Assembly (NCBI GenBank): GCA_025517565.1
Contig: JAOPKD010000015.1
Span: forward strand, 1 to 64,000
Origin: Halapricum hydrolyticum
Lineage (GTDB): Archaea > Halobacteriota > Halobacteria > Halobacteriales > Haloarculaceae
Length of the DNA: 64,000 bases
Direction: 5' to 3'
Below the pieces are notes generated by a model that saw nothing but the letters and a program-made list of their open reading frames with translations, did no database searches and was not told where the DNA came from. Position numbers and translations under genes: made by a program. Shown here piece after piece: positions 51,873-61,307 of this stretch (the first letter of the stretch is position 1; each line of letters begins with the position of its first letter).

Positions 51873-52024
51873 GATTACTACTCCGTCTGAAATTGCTACG
51901 GTAGCGAGTAAATGTTTTTCGGTTATTGTCGCGCGCGTGTAACTGAATTACCTAAACAATAAGGCAGATTTAGACGCGTGCTGAATGAAGTCCTCCATTC
52001 GGTTCCGATCGGTAACACTGCCCG

Positions 52025-52094
52025 CTATACGTTTGTAACGATATTCGGCACCTCGTCGTGTCAAATCAGTTCGAAATGGTATCGCCGGCAGTAC
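52025..52094. repeat. Palindromic repeat, degenerate copy D
   Basis: GTAACGATATTCGGCACCTC, then GTCGTGTCAAATCAGTTCGAAATGGTATCGCC-GGCAGTAC in outline, aligns with the inner palindrome, the TTCGAAATG motif and the right arm of copy A; most of the left arm is missing. It lies between gap and hsp20. The rest of 51873-52229 shows no gene. Confidence 0.5.
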
Positions 52095-52229
52095 GAGTTC
52101 TCTTGTGGTCGATCGGGACTCGAGTTCCGAAGCTGTCGATAGCTTCGGTCGGAGCCGTCTCGCTTCTGTCTGCCGGCCTGTTGGGCCCCGAGGCGAAGGC
52201 TTTTGGGACGGACAGCCCTACCGGCGGGT

Positions 52230-52628
52230 ATGAGACGTGACGATCGCGACGATCCCTTCGACGATTTCTTCCGCGAACTCGAACGGATGATGAACGAGAT
52301 GACCGGCGGCGAGTTCGATATGCACGTCGAGCGCCACGGCGACGGCGGCCAGAACCCCGGTCGCGACATCCACCTCGACGTCTACGAAGAGGACGGTCAC
52401 ATCCGCGTCGTCGCCGACATCCCCGGCGTCGAGAAAGACGCTATCGACCTGAAATGCGACGGCGAGGAGCTGACGATTGACGCTTCCGGCCCCGAACGCG
52501 AGTACTTCGAGCGCGTCCGACTGCCGGTCGCCGTCGACGAACACTCCGCCAGTGCGACCTACAACAACGGAATCCTAGAAGTGTCCTTCCAGCGGCAGGA
52601 TAACTCCGCCGACATCGATCTCTCCTGA
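52230..52628 (+). CDS. Hsp20 family small heat shock protein
   Basis: The 132-residue protein has a short variable front (RRDDRDDPFDDFFRELERMMNEM), an alpha-crystallin domain (DIHLDVYEEDGHIRVVADIPGVEKDAIDLKCDGEELTIDASG, with YNNGILEVSFQR as the final strands) and a short tail. The C-terminal I-x-I motif appears as ADIDLS only, so oligomer contacts may be reduced. It acts as an ATP-independent holdase. Its stop overlaps the next start (TGATG), making an operon with a cupin gene. Confidence 0.9.
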   Translation: MRRDDRDDPFDDFFRELERMMNEMTGGEFDMHVERHGDGGQNPGRDIHLDVYEEDGHIRVVADIPGVEKDAIDLKCDGEELTIDASGPEREYFERVRLPVAVDEHSASATYNNGILEVSFQRQDNSADIDLS

Positions 52629-52963
52629 TGTCCGACCGCGAGAAACTGCTCGACCTGGTCGGCTCGCCGTTCGGGATCGGAGATCTACTCGACTATCAGT
52701 CCGATGCCGTCGTCAGTCAGACGCTCGTCGACGAGGAGGCAGTCACGGTCACCGTCTTCGCGTTCGACGAGGGCGAGCGTCTCAGCGAACACACGGCACC
52801 GCACGATGCCATCTTGCAAGTCGTCGACGGCACCGCGCTCGTCACCGTTTCAGGGACCGAACACGAGGTCGCGGCCGGCGAGGCGATCGTCCTGCCGGCG
52901 GACGAGCCCCACGCCGTCGAGGCCGCCTCGCAGTTCAAGATGTTTCTCACAATGGTCCGGTAA
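52628..52963 (+). CDS. Cupin domain protein
   Basis: The 111-residue single-domain cupin has motif 1 FDEGERLSEHTAPHDAILQVVDG and motif 2 VLPADEPHAVEAASQFKMFLTMV. Metal-binding His residues are present (SEHTAPHD and EPHAV), so it may bind iron, zinc or manganese. Substrate unknown. It is translationally coupled to the small heat shock gene. Confidence 0.88.
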   Translation: MSDREKLLDLVGSPFGIGDLLDYQSDAVVSQTLVDEEAVTVTVFAFDEGERLSEHTAPHDAILQVVDGTALVTVSGTEHEVAAGEAIVLPADEPHAVEAASQFKMFLTMVR

Positions 52964-53041
52964 CGCACGTCGAGTCCGCGTCTGCCGAAGCGGTGGCACA
53001 CAACCGATTGTCCTTTAATCCCGGCGACGATTCCTTCCAGT

Positions 53042-56000
53042 ATGGACCGGTTCGCCGACGTCGACGACCAGTACGATCCACACGCCGTCGAAGAGCGTGT
53101 CTTCGAGTACTGGGAGGAGGTCGACGCCTACGAGAAGACGGTCGAGCATCGCGCCGACGGCGAGGACTTCTTCTTCGTCGACGGGCCGCCCTACACCTCG
53201 GGCGCGGCCCACATGGGGACGACCTGGAACAAGACGTTGAAGGACATCTACGTCCGCTATCTCCGGATGCAGGGCTACGACGTGACCGATCGCCCGGGCT
53301 ATGACATGCACGGGCTGCCCATCGAGACGAAAGTCGAGGAACGGCTGGACTTCCAGAACAAGAAAGACATCGAGGAGTTCGGCGAGGACGCCTTCATCGA
53401 GGAGTGCAAGGCCTTCGCCAACGAGCAACTCGAAGGCTTGCAGAGCGACTTCCAGGACTTCGGCGTCTGGATGGACTGGGATAACCCCTACAAGACGGTC
53501 GAGCCCGAGTACATGGAGGCGGCCTGGTGGGGCTTCGAGCAGGCCCACCAGCGCGGCCTCGTCGAACAGGGCAAACGCTCGATCAATCAGTGTCCCCGGT
53601 GTGAGACAGCCATCGCCAACAACGAGGTCGAGTACGACCAGGTCGGGAAGCCCTCGATCTACGTGAAGTTCCCATTGAGCGAGCGGGAGCGCGAGGACGA
53701 GCGAAGCGAGTCCTCGGAACGCGCGAGCGGCGAAGCCGCGAGCGACGAATACCTCGTCATCTGGACGACGACGCCCTGGACCATCGTCGCAAACACCTTC
53801 GTCGCGGTCGATGGCGACCTCGAATACGTCGGCGTCGACGCCGAAAAGGACGGAGAAACGGAGCGTCTCTACGTCGCCGAGGCAGTCGTCGAGGACGTGC
53901 TCAAGGAGGGGCGCTACGAGGACTACGAGGTCGTCGAGCACCTCGACGGCGAGGAGCTGGTCGGCTGGAAGTACGACCACCCCCTCGCGGAAGAGGTGCC
54001 CGATCACGCCCAGGCTGAGGGATCCGGGCAGGTCTACACTACCGAGTACGTCGAGGCCGACCGCACCGGGCTCGTCCACTCCGCGCCCGGCCACGGTGAG
54101 GAGGACTTCGAGCGCGGCCAGGAACTCGATCTGGAGATCTTCTGTCCGGTCGGTCCGAACGGGGACTACACCGAGCAGGCGGGGAAATACGCGGGCACGT
54201 TCGTCCGGGACGCAAACGAGGAGATCATCGCCGATCTGGACGCTAAGGACCTGCTGCTCGCACACGATACGACCAGCGTCCGCGAGGGACACTGCTGGCG
54301 GTGTGACACCGACATCGTCCGGATCGTCACCGACCAGTGGTTCATCACGATCACCGACATCAAAGACGAACTACTGGAGCTCATCGAGGACAGCGAGTGG
54401 CACCCCGAGTGGGCCCGCGATAATCGGTTCCGTGACTTCGTCGAGGAAGCCCCCGACTGGAACGTCTCCCGCCAGCGCTACTGGGGCATCCCGATCCCGA
54501 TCTGGACGCCGGAAGACTGGAATGGGGAGATGAGCAACGCCATCGTCGTCGGCGACCGCGAGGAACTCGCCGAGCGGGTCGACCAGGACGTCGATCCCGA
54601 GAACGTCGATCTCCACAAGGACACCGTCGACGAGCTGACGATCACCGAAGACGGCACCACCTACACTCGCGTCGAGGACGTCTTCGACGTCTGGCTCGAC
54701 TCCTCGGTCGCGACGTGGGGGACGCTGGATTACCCCGAGCAGACCGAAGACTTCGAGCAGCTGTGGCCCGCCGACCTCATCATCGAGGCCCACGACCAGA
54801 CCCGCGGGTGGTTCTGGTCGCAGCTCGGCATGGGCGGGGCGTCGATGGGCGAGATTCCCTACGAGGAGGTGCTGATGCACGGCTACGCCAATATGCCCGA
54901 CGGCCGCGGAATGTCCAAATCGAAGGGGATCTTCGTCGATCCGCACGAGGTCATCGACGAACACGGCCGCGATCCGATGCGGCTGTTCCTCCTCTCTGTC
55001 ACCGCTCAGGGTGAGGACATGAACTTCTCCTGGGAGGAGACCCAGGAGATGCAACGCCGGCTCAACATCCTCTGGAACGTCTTCCGCTTCCCGCTTCCCT
55101 ACATGCGGGCCGACGGCTTCGACCCTGAAGAGACGACTGTCGAGTCCGTCGAGGATGACCTCGAACTCATCGACGAGTGGCTGCTCTCCCGGCTCCAGAC
55201 CGTGAAAGCCGAGATGGACGCGGCCTTCGAGGCCTTCGAACACGACAAGGGCCTGACCACGCTGCTGGATTTCGTCGTCGAGGACGTTTCCCGGTTCTAC
55301 ATCCAGGAAGTCCGGGAGCGCATGTGGGAAGAGGAGAACAGCCCGAGCAAGCTGGCCGCCTACGCCACGCTCTATCGCGTCCTGGAGGAGATCGTCGCGC
55401 TGCTGGCGCCCTACGCACCGTTCATCAGCGAGCAGGTCTACCAGCATCTGACCGGCGACGCCGGCCATCCGACGGTCCACATGTGTGACTTCCCCGAGCG
55501 CGACGGAGAGTGGCAGAACGTCGGCCTCGAGGATGACATCGCGGTCGTCCGCGCCGTCGAGGAGGCGGGCTCGAACGCCCGCCAGCAGGCAGAACGCAAG
55601 CTCCGCTGGCCGGTCAAACGCGTCGTCGTCGACGTCGAGACGGACGAGACTGGCGACCTGCCGGGGACGGTCGACCTCCGTTCGGAGCTGATCGCCGACC
55701 GGCTCAACGCTCGCGACGTCGAGGTCATCGAACCGGAGGCAGACTGGGGCGAACTCGCTTATAGCGCCGAGGCCGACATGAGCAAGCTCGGCCCCGCGTT
55801 CGGCGGCGACGCCCAGGAGGTCATGCAGGCCTGCAACGACGCCCGGATCGCCGAACCCACTATCGAGGCGCTGGAGGCGGCAGTCGCCGACGACCTCGGG
55901 CGTGGCGTCGACCTCAAGGAAGACATGGTCGAGTTCGTCCGCCAGCTGCCCGACGGTGTTGCAGGCACGTCCTTCGAAGCGCTTTCCGGCGAGGGTGTCG

Positions 56001-56302
56001 TCTACGTCGACACGACACTCACCGAAGACATCGAGAGCGAGGGCTACGCCCGGGAGGTCATCCGGCGCGTCCAGGAGATGCGCAAGGATCTCGATCTCGA
56101 TCTCGAAGCGCGGATCCGAGTCGATCTGGACATCGCGGACGACCGCGTGGCCGATCTCGTGGCCGAGCACGAGGACCTGATCAAAGAAGAGGTCCGTGCC
56201 GACGAACTCGGACGCGTCGAGGACGGTCACCGCAAGACCTGGGACGTGGAAGGAACCGAGATGGAGATAGCGGTTGTGTCGGTGGCTGAGGCGGAAGCGT
56301 AA
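53042..56302 (+). CDS. ileS: Isoleucyl-tRNA synthetase
   Basis: This class I synthetase charges tRNA-Ile. The 1086-residue protein has the HIGH-type HMGT (57-60, in YTSGAAHMGT), the CP1 editing domain including WTTTPWTIVANTFVAV, the KMSKS-type motif MSKS (624-627) and the anticodon-binding helical domain to the C-terminus. It is of the archaeal/eukaryotic branch. A Ser/Glu/Arg-rich stretch at about residues 216-238 is encoded by palindrome-rich repeat sequence and looks like an in-frame insertion just before the editing domain. The ATG at 53042 follows a CTTTAAT promoter-like element. Confidence 0.95.
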   Translation: MDRFADVDDQYDPHAVEERVFEYWEEVDAYEKTVEHRADGEDFFFVDGPPYTSGAAHMGTTWNKTLKDIYVRYLRMQGYDVTDRPGYDMHGLPIETKVEERLDFQNKKDIEEFGEDAFIEECKAFANEQLEGLQSDFQDFGVWMDWDNPYKTVEPEYMEAAWWGFEQAHQRGLVEQGKRSINQCPRCETAIANNEVEYDQVGKPSIYVKFPLSEREREDERSESSERASGEAASDEYLVIWTTTPWTIVANTFVAVDGDLEYVGVDAEKDGETERLYVAEAVVEDVLKEGRYEDYEVVEHLDGEELVGWKYDHPLAEEVPDHAQAEGSGQVYTTEYVEADRTGLVHSAPGHGEEDFERGQELDLEIFCPVGPNGDYTEQAGKYAGTFVRDANEEIIADLDAKDLLLAHDTTSVREGHCWRCDTDIVRIVTDQWFITITDIKDELLELIEDSEWHPEWARDNRFRDFVEEAPDWNVSRQRYWGIPIPIWTPEDWNGEMSNAIVVGDREELAERVDQDVDPENVDLHKDTVDELTITEDGTTYTRVEDVFDVWLDSSVATWGTLDYPEQTEDFEQLWPADLIIEAHDQTRGWFWSQLGMGGASMGEIPYEEVLMHGYANMPDGRGMSKSKGIFVDPHEVIDEHGRDPMRLFLLSVTAQGEDMNFSWEETQEMQRRLNILWNVFRFPLPYMRADGFDPEETTVESVEDDLELIDEWLLSRLQTVKAEMDAAFEAFEHDKGLTTLLDFVVEDVSRFYIQEVRERMWEEENSPSKLAAYATLYRVLEEIVALLAPYAPFISEQVYQHLTGDAGHPTVHMCDFPERDGEWQNVGLEDDIAVVRAVEEAGSNARQQAERKLRWPVKRVVVDVETDETGDLPGTVDLRSELIADRLNARDVEVIEPEADWGELAYSAEADMSKLGPAFGGDAQEVMQACNDARIAEPTIEALEAAVADDLGRGVDLKEDMVEFVRQLPDGVAGTSFEALSGEGVVYVDTTLTEDIESEGYAREVIRRVQEMRKDLDLDLEARIRVDLDIADDRVADLVAEHEDLIKEEVRADELGRVEDGHRKTWDVEGTEMEIAVVSVAEAEA

Positions 56303-56504
56303 GCAGAGGACCAGCATACGGCGCGAGCGGAGCGAGCGCCGTTTCGCTCGACCGAACGGTAGCGCGGTCGCCTCGCGACCGCGAAAAGCCGAGCGGTGAA
56401 GCCGCGAGGCAGTGAGGTCGAGGTGTTTTTCCCCACGTTTTTCTGACTGAGCGGCTCCCGCAGGGCCGAAGGCCCGAGGACACCCGAGGAGGAAAAGTGG
56501 TTGC

Positions 56505-57206
56505 TCAATCCCCGAACGCCAGTGCCGTCGAATCCTGCTCGCGCGAGCGGACGAGCCCGACGACGAGATAGACGAAGGGCGTGTCCAGCGCGGCGATTCC
56601 GAGCTTGAGGAGGTACTGACCGACGATCAGCGAGACGACGGCCTCCAGCGGGAGCCCCTGAAACACGAAGAATGCGATCCCGACGAAGATCACCGTGTCG
56701 ATGAGCTGGCTCGTGGCGGTCGAGCCGAGGTTTCGTAGCCAGAGGTGCTCGCCGTCGGTGGCGTCGCGGATCCGGTGGAAGACGATCACGTCCCAGTTCT
56801 GGCTGACGACGTAGGCTGCGAGGCTCCCGACGACGATGCCCGTCGAGGCCCCCAACACGTCCGCGAACTGCGCCTGCGAGACCGACGACGCGCCCGAGAT
56901 CGGCGCGGCGATCGTCGACCAGACCAGCGCCAGCAACACGAAGTTCATCGCGAACGCGACGTTGACCATCACCTGGGCCGCACGGCGGCCGTACAACTCG
57001 GCGTAACAATCGGAGGCGAAGAAGGTCAGCGCGTAGGCCAGCGCCGCGCCCGGCAACAGCAGCGTATCGCCGGCGACCGGGATCGACACCGGCAGGTCGA
57101 ACGCCAGCACCTTCGCGGCGGTCACCTGCGCCGTGATCAGCGCCGTGACGAACAGCGCGAGCAGTGCGACCTGCGGAACCGCGAGAGACGAGCTATTCCT
57201 CGACAT
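56505..57206 (-). CDS. Queuosine precursor transporter (YhhQ family)
   Basis: The 233-residue membrane protein has about six spans and the family features VTAAKVLAF, ALTFFASDCYAELYGRRAAQVMV, the NWDVIVFHRIRD loop and LRNLGSTATSQLIDTVIFVGIAF. YhhQ proteins import deazapurine precursors; in haloarchaea these would feed archaeosine in tRNA. The ATG at 57206 overlaps the upstream RHH gene by 14 bases, so the regulator and transporter are coupled. The 202-base gap downstream contains GC-rich repeats. Confidence 0.88.
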   Translation of the reverse strand: MSRNSSSLAVPQVALLALFVTALITAQVTAAKVLAFDLPVSIPVAGDTLLLPGAALAYALTFFASDCYAELYGRRAAQVMVNVAFAMNFVLLALVWSTIAAPISGASSVSQAQFADVLGASTGIVVGSLAAYVVSQNWDVIVFHRIRDATDGEHLWLRNLGSTATSQLIDTVIFVGIAFFVFQGLPLEAVVSLIVGQYLLKLGIAALDTPFVYLVVGLVRSREQDSTALAFGD

Positions 57207-57372
57207 CGTCCAGCCGATCGTGGCGGGCGTCTATCTCGTCGAGCATGTCCAGCGTCTTCCGGACCGAGGCGCGGATCGCCTCGCTTCGGTTGACGAACTT
57301 CCCGTCCTCCCCGACGTGTCTGTCCAGGTCCTCCAGGAGCTCTTCCGGCACTTCGACGCTTATCTTGGGCAT
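57193..57372 (-). CDS. Ribbon-helix-helix (CopG-type) regulator
   Basis: The 59-residue protein reads MPKISVEVPEELLEDLDRHV followed by FVNRSEAIRASVRKTLDMLDEID, the standard beta-strand, helix, helix dimer fold that binds operator DNA. It overlaps the start of the YhhQ-type transporter, which suggests that it regulates itself and that gene, or that it is simply co-expressed. A TATA-like AT stretch lies just upstream (57390-57405). Confidence 0.85.
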   Translation of the reverse strand: MPKISVEVPEELLEDLDRHVGEDGKFVNRSEAIRASVRKTLDMLDEIDARHDRLDDVEE

Positions 57373-57468
57373 ATCTGGATCTTCTTCAGCGAATACTAAA
57401 ACGCTATCGGAGCACCATCACGCACCTCTCGGACGGTCCGATCGTCACTGAAACGGTCGCCGGTTCGG

Positions 57469-59676
57469 TCACGCCGGCTCCTCGACCATGGTACCACCAC
57501 CGCCGCGACGGCCGCCCAGCGTGGCGAGCCACAGCACGGCCAGCCCGAAGTAGAACGCCAGCGCGAGCGGGATCGCGATCATCAGCATCGTGAACATCCC
57601 GCTCGGGGTGATGAACATGGCGAAGGTGAAGATCCCGATCGTCACCTCGCGCCAGCGGCCCCACATCGTCTTGAAGGAGACGAGCCCGCCGAAGTGAAAC
57701 AGGAACATCGACACCGGGACCTCCGCCAGCAGGCCGATTCCGATCGTCGTGTAGACGACCATCCAGGCGTAGTATTTGATCCGGTAGGCGATGATCATGT
57801 TCGCGCCCAGCGCGTCCTGGGCGAGCCAGGATATCACCGCGGGGGCGACTATCGAGTAGCCGATAGCGCTGCCGATCCCGATGCCGACGAACAGCGTGCC
57901 GCCCCACACCAGCAACACGCGCTTGTCGCCCGTGACCAGCCCGCGCTCGCGCAGCGCCGGCCAGGCGTAATACAGGACCAGCGGCAGCGTCACGAGCGCG
58001 GCGACCAGCGCGCTGAACTTGATCTCGAAGATCAGGTGCTCGACGGGGTGTAACGCGACGGGTTGAACCTCCTCGGCACTCATCCCGGCCGGCAGCCGCG
58101 AGAGGAAGTCGGCGTTGATGTCCCTGATCCCGCGCTGGTAGAGATAGAAGAACAGCCCGCCGAGCACGACCATGAACAGCCCGACGATCCGGAACGCCTT
58201 CGAGGTCAGCGACTCCAGGATGAACGCGATGTCGTAGTAGTACCCGCCGATGTCGTCCTCCGTGGTTTCGTCTTCGGTGAACGCGTCGACCATGCCCGCC
58301 GTCGTCTCGGAGACCACGTTCGAATCCTCGTCACCCGCCTCCGGTGGGGCACCGCCACTCTCGCCGGCTGCTTCCGGTGTGCCCTCGCCCGTGGATTCCG
58401 CCTGTGGCTGGCTCGTCTCCTCGTTGGCCTCGTCGAACTTATCCAGCAGCGCCTCTGCGCGCTCGGGATCGTCGTTTTCGAGCGCGTCGGAGGCGATCGA
58501 CATCAGCTCGTCCTCGTCCATCTCCTCGAACGGTTCCAGGGGTGCCGCACGGACGCCCGCGGCGTCGAGTTCGCTGACGTCTAGTTCAGCCGGATCGCCG
58601 ACGCTCGCGGCCGCCGCCGGGTCAAGTGTCGTCAGCTCGCGGGCGATGATCCGATAGAAGACGACCACTGCGACCAGGATTGCGACCCCTGCACCCGAGA
58701 GGACGCCGATCGCTCGACGGGAGAGCCCGGTCGATTCCGGCAGCGGCGTCAGCGTCGGCCACAGCGACGACGACCCGAACAGATCGTTCAGCGTCGTCAG
58801 CCCGCCCGTGGTGAAAAAGACGTAGATGATCACGAACGACAGCAGCGCCATGCCGGCGATCCGGTTCCAGTTCTGTCTGGCGATATCACGGAAATCGAAC
58901 TGTTCGCTGCTTCGCTTGACAGTCACGACGATCCGGGTAAACTTCAGGCTGCCCGCGTACAGCGCCACCAGCGGTGTCGCCCACATTAGCTGGGTCAGTG
59001 GGTCGGGCGGGGTGAACAGTGCCCCACCGGCATACAGCCCGACGATCGCGTGTTTCCAGTAGTCTCGAAAGGTCTCGTAGGGGACGATCTCGGCGTACGC
59101 GAGGGTGCTCATCACCAGCGGTAGCTGGGCTGCGATCCCGAACGACAGCGCCAGCAGCACGATGAACTCCATCCACTTGGTGATCGAGTAGGTGGGATTG
59201 AACCCCGAATTCGTGGCCGTGCTGATGAGGAAGTCGAACATCAGCGGGAAGAAGAACAGGTAGGCGTACGCGATGCCCAGCACGAACAGCGTCAGCACGC
59301 CGCCGAGTAGCAGGGCGAACTTCCATTTGGCCAGTGGCACCTGTGGCAGCCACCCCCGTTGCCGGAGTTCGTCCCGGGAGAGATACAGGAGTACGGGCAC
59401 GGAGACGATCGCGCCGACGATCAACCCGATCTTGAACTGCAGGAGGATCACCTCGAAGGGCGTGATCGTGACGACTTCGGCCCCCTCTGTCAGCAGGTCC
59501 TGCTTGAGCGCTTCCCAGATGTAGTTCTGCAGTGCGACGATCGTGCCGACGAGCGTGACGACGAAGACGACAAAGACGACCTGGAGGTGTCGCTGGACGG
59601 TCTTGAGTGCTGCACCGAGTGCCTCTCGACCGCCAGCGATAGTGCGACGGGTGTCCTCGTCGATTGCGCCGGCCAT
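57469..59676 (-). CDS. tatC2: Twin-arginine translocase TatCt (double TatC fusion)
   Basis: TatC recognises twin-arginine signals and, in haloarchaea, most exported proteins use Tat. This 735-residue protein contains two TatC domains: residues about 15-290 (with FEVILLQFKIGLIVGAIVSVPVLLY) and about 480-735 (HLIFEIKFSALVAALVTLPLVLYYAW). An acidic linker with Asp/Glu repeats and two more spans join them, for about 14 membrane spans in all. This fused form is specific to haloarchaea and essential in Haloferax. It diverges from tatCo across a 149-base promoter region. Confidence 0.93.
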   Translation of the reverse strand: MAGAIDEDTRRTIAGGREALGAALKTVQRHLQVVFVVFVVTLVGTIVALQNYIWEALKQDLLTEGAEVVTITPFEVILLQFKIGLIVGAIVSVPVLLYLSRDELRQRGWLPQVPLAKWKFALLLGGVLTLFVLGIAYAYLFFFPLMFDFLISTATNSGFNPTYSITKWMEFIVLLALSFGIAAQLPLVMSTLAYAEIVPYETFRDYWKHAIVGLYAGGALFTPPDPLTQLMWATPLVALYAGSLKFTRIVVTVKRSSEQFDFRDIARQNWNRIAGMALLSFVIIYVFFTTGGLTTLNDLFGSSSLWPTLTPLPESTGLSRRAIGVLSGAGVAILVAVVVFYRIIARELTTLDPAAAASVGDPAELDVSELDAAGVRAAPLEPFEEMDEDELMSIASDALENDDPERAEALLDKFDEANEETSQPQAESTGEGTPEAAGESGGAPPEAGDEDSNVVSETTAGMVDAFTEDETTEDDIGGYYYDIAFILESLTSKAFRIVGLFMVVLGGLFFYLYQRGIRDINADFLSRLPAGMSAEEVQPVALHPVEHLIFEIKFSALVAALVTLPLVLYYAWPALRERGLVTGDKRVLLVWGGTLFVGIGIGSAIGYSIVAPAVISWLAQDALGANMIIAYRIKYYAWMVVYTTIGIGLLAEVPVSMFLFHFGGLVSFKTMWGRWREVTIGIFTFAMFITPSGMFTMLMIAIPLALAFYFGLAVLWLATLGGRRGGGGTMVEEPA

Positions 59677-59825
59677 AGCTCTTCGGGGGCATTTACCGAC
59701 TCGCTATTATCAATTTATTCATCGACGACGGCCGCTCGCCCCGCTCGATCCATCCCGACCCGTCTCATCTCGGCTTCCCAGAGAAAAGAAGGCTTACAAT
59801 AGGTGGGAACAAACCGCCGTCCACT

Positions 59826-61151
59826 ATGGGCGAGGGTGAGACCGGCGGTGCCGACGTGCCCGGCGAGGAGCCGACGCCACCGGCCGAGCCCTACGACCCC
59901 GAGCCCGGCCCACCGGGCGGCCTCGAAGGCGCACCTGACGACGAGGAACTCCCGCTGACCGAACACATCGAGGAGATGTTCAGCCGGTTGCTGCGGGTGC
60001 TCCTCGTGATGGCGGTCGTCAGCGGCGTCGTCTTCCCGTTCTCGGAGTGGATCATCAACTTCCTCTGGTACTCGTACCTCCAGCCGGCCTCGGCGGAGGC
60101 GTGCGCCCAGGCCGCCGACGTGGCCAAGGGCAGCGCCTGTCCCAGGGTGTACCATCCGCTCGGACTCATCCTGGCACGTCTGAAAGTCGCGACGCTCGCG
60201 GGCTTCGTCATCGCGCTTCCGGTGCTGGTCTACGAGAGCTACCTGTTCATGCGACCCGGGCTATACCCCCACGAACGGCGGTACTACCTGGCCTCCGTGC
60301 CGACGAGTCTGATCCTGGCTGTCGTCGGCCTCCTGTTCGCGCACGTCATCGTGTTGCCGGCGATCTTCACGTACTTCCTGTTCTACTCGGAAGGCGCCGC
60401 CGAGATCGCGTTCAGCCTCGGCCAGACGTTCGAGCTGATGGTGTTGATGCTCGGCTTCTTCGCCTTCGTCTTCCAGATTCCGCTTTTCATCATGCTTGCG
60501 ATCATGATGGGCGTCACCTCCCGGCGCTGGCTGGCCGACCGGCGGCTGTACTTCTGGGCCGGCTTCGCGACAGTGGCGTTCATCTTCAACCCCGACCCGA
60601 CCGGGATGGCGCCGTTCATCGTCACGGCGACGATGATCGCCCTGTTCGAGGGGACGCTCGCCCTGCTGTACTGGACTGGTGAGGGGTCGCTCGCGCCGAC
60701 GCTTTCGAACGCCACTGCGGCCCGTCCGTACGTCTGGGGGACGACTGCACTCGTCGGCTACGTGCTCAGCCGGCTCCCGATGCCCGGCAGCTACTTCGGC
60801 GCGATCCCGGCCCCGGTCGTCGACGCGCTTGAGAGCGTCGGGGTACTCGGATACCTTCCCGTGCTCGTCGCGCTCCTGATCGTCGGCCTCTTCCAGGGAA
60901 CGCTGCTGGCGCTCAAAGGGCGGGCCACGCGACGCAGTTACCAGGCGTTCCTGCGACTCCGCCGCGCCCGGATCCCGGTCCTGCTCGGCGCGATCGTGAT
61001 CGGCTACTTCGCGAATCCCGACCCGCCGCTGGTCAGTGAAGCCGAAGCGATCGGGCTTCCCACCGGCGAGGTCGCGGCGATCGTCGTTTCCGTGATCGTG
61101 CTGTACGAACTCGGGCTGGCGATCTGGCGCTGGCGACGACCCGGGCAGTGA
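59826..61151 (+). CDS. tatC1: Twin-arginine translocase TatCo
   Basis: The 441-residue protein has an acidic Pro/Gly-rich N-terminal extension, then the TatC core LTEHIEEMFSRLLRVLLVMAVVSGVVFPF, the periplasmic-side loop, and FVIALPVLVYESYLFMRPGLYPHERRYYL, a TatC signature that contacts the signal peptide. Two to three additional C-terminal spans follow, as in haloarchaeal TatCo. It is the partner of TatCt. TatA genes are not in the window. The Tat-signal stump at 6533 shows that such substrates exist here. Confidence 0.93.
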   Translation: MGEGETGGADVPGEEPTPPAEPYDPEPGPPGGLEGAPDDEELPLTEHIEEMFSRLLRVLLVMAVVSGVVFPFSEWIINFLWYSYLQPASAEACAQAADVAKGSACPRVYHPLGLILARLKVATLAGFVIALPVLVYESYLFMRPGLYPHERRYYLASVPTSLILAVVGLLFAHVIVLPAIFTYFLFYSEGAAEIAFSLGQTFELMVLMLGFFAFVFQIPLFIMLAIMMGVTSRRWLADRRLYFWAGFATVAFIFNPDPTGMAPFIVTATMIALFEGTLALLYWTGEGSLAPTLSNATAARPYVWGTTALVGYVLSRLPMPGSYFGAIPAPVVDALESVGVLGYLPVLVALLIVGLFQGTLLALKGRATRRSYQAFLRLRRARIPVLLGAIVIGYFANPDPPLVSEAEAIGLPTGEVAAIVVSVIVLYELGLAIWRWRRPGQ

Positions 61152-61307
61152 TCGTCGGTGCCGGTCGGCACCCCTCTCAGTGCCGATCGGAAACGATGGT
61201 TCGATGTCTCCAGAGAAGTCGGTCGATCACTCTGCTGGGCGCCGATATCAAGACCCTGCTATGCCATATGCTCGGGAAAACCAGGCGAGATAGCTGTGTC
61301 GAGTTCC

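Noticed and set aside
54371..56317. 648-codon minus-strand frame opposite ileS
   Set aside because: Antisense artefact over an intact isoleucyl-tRNA synthetase.
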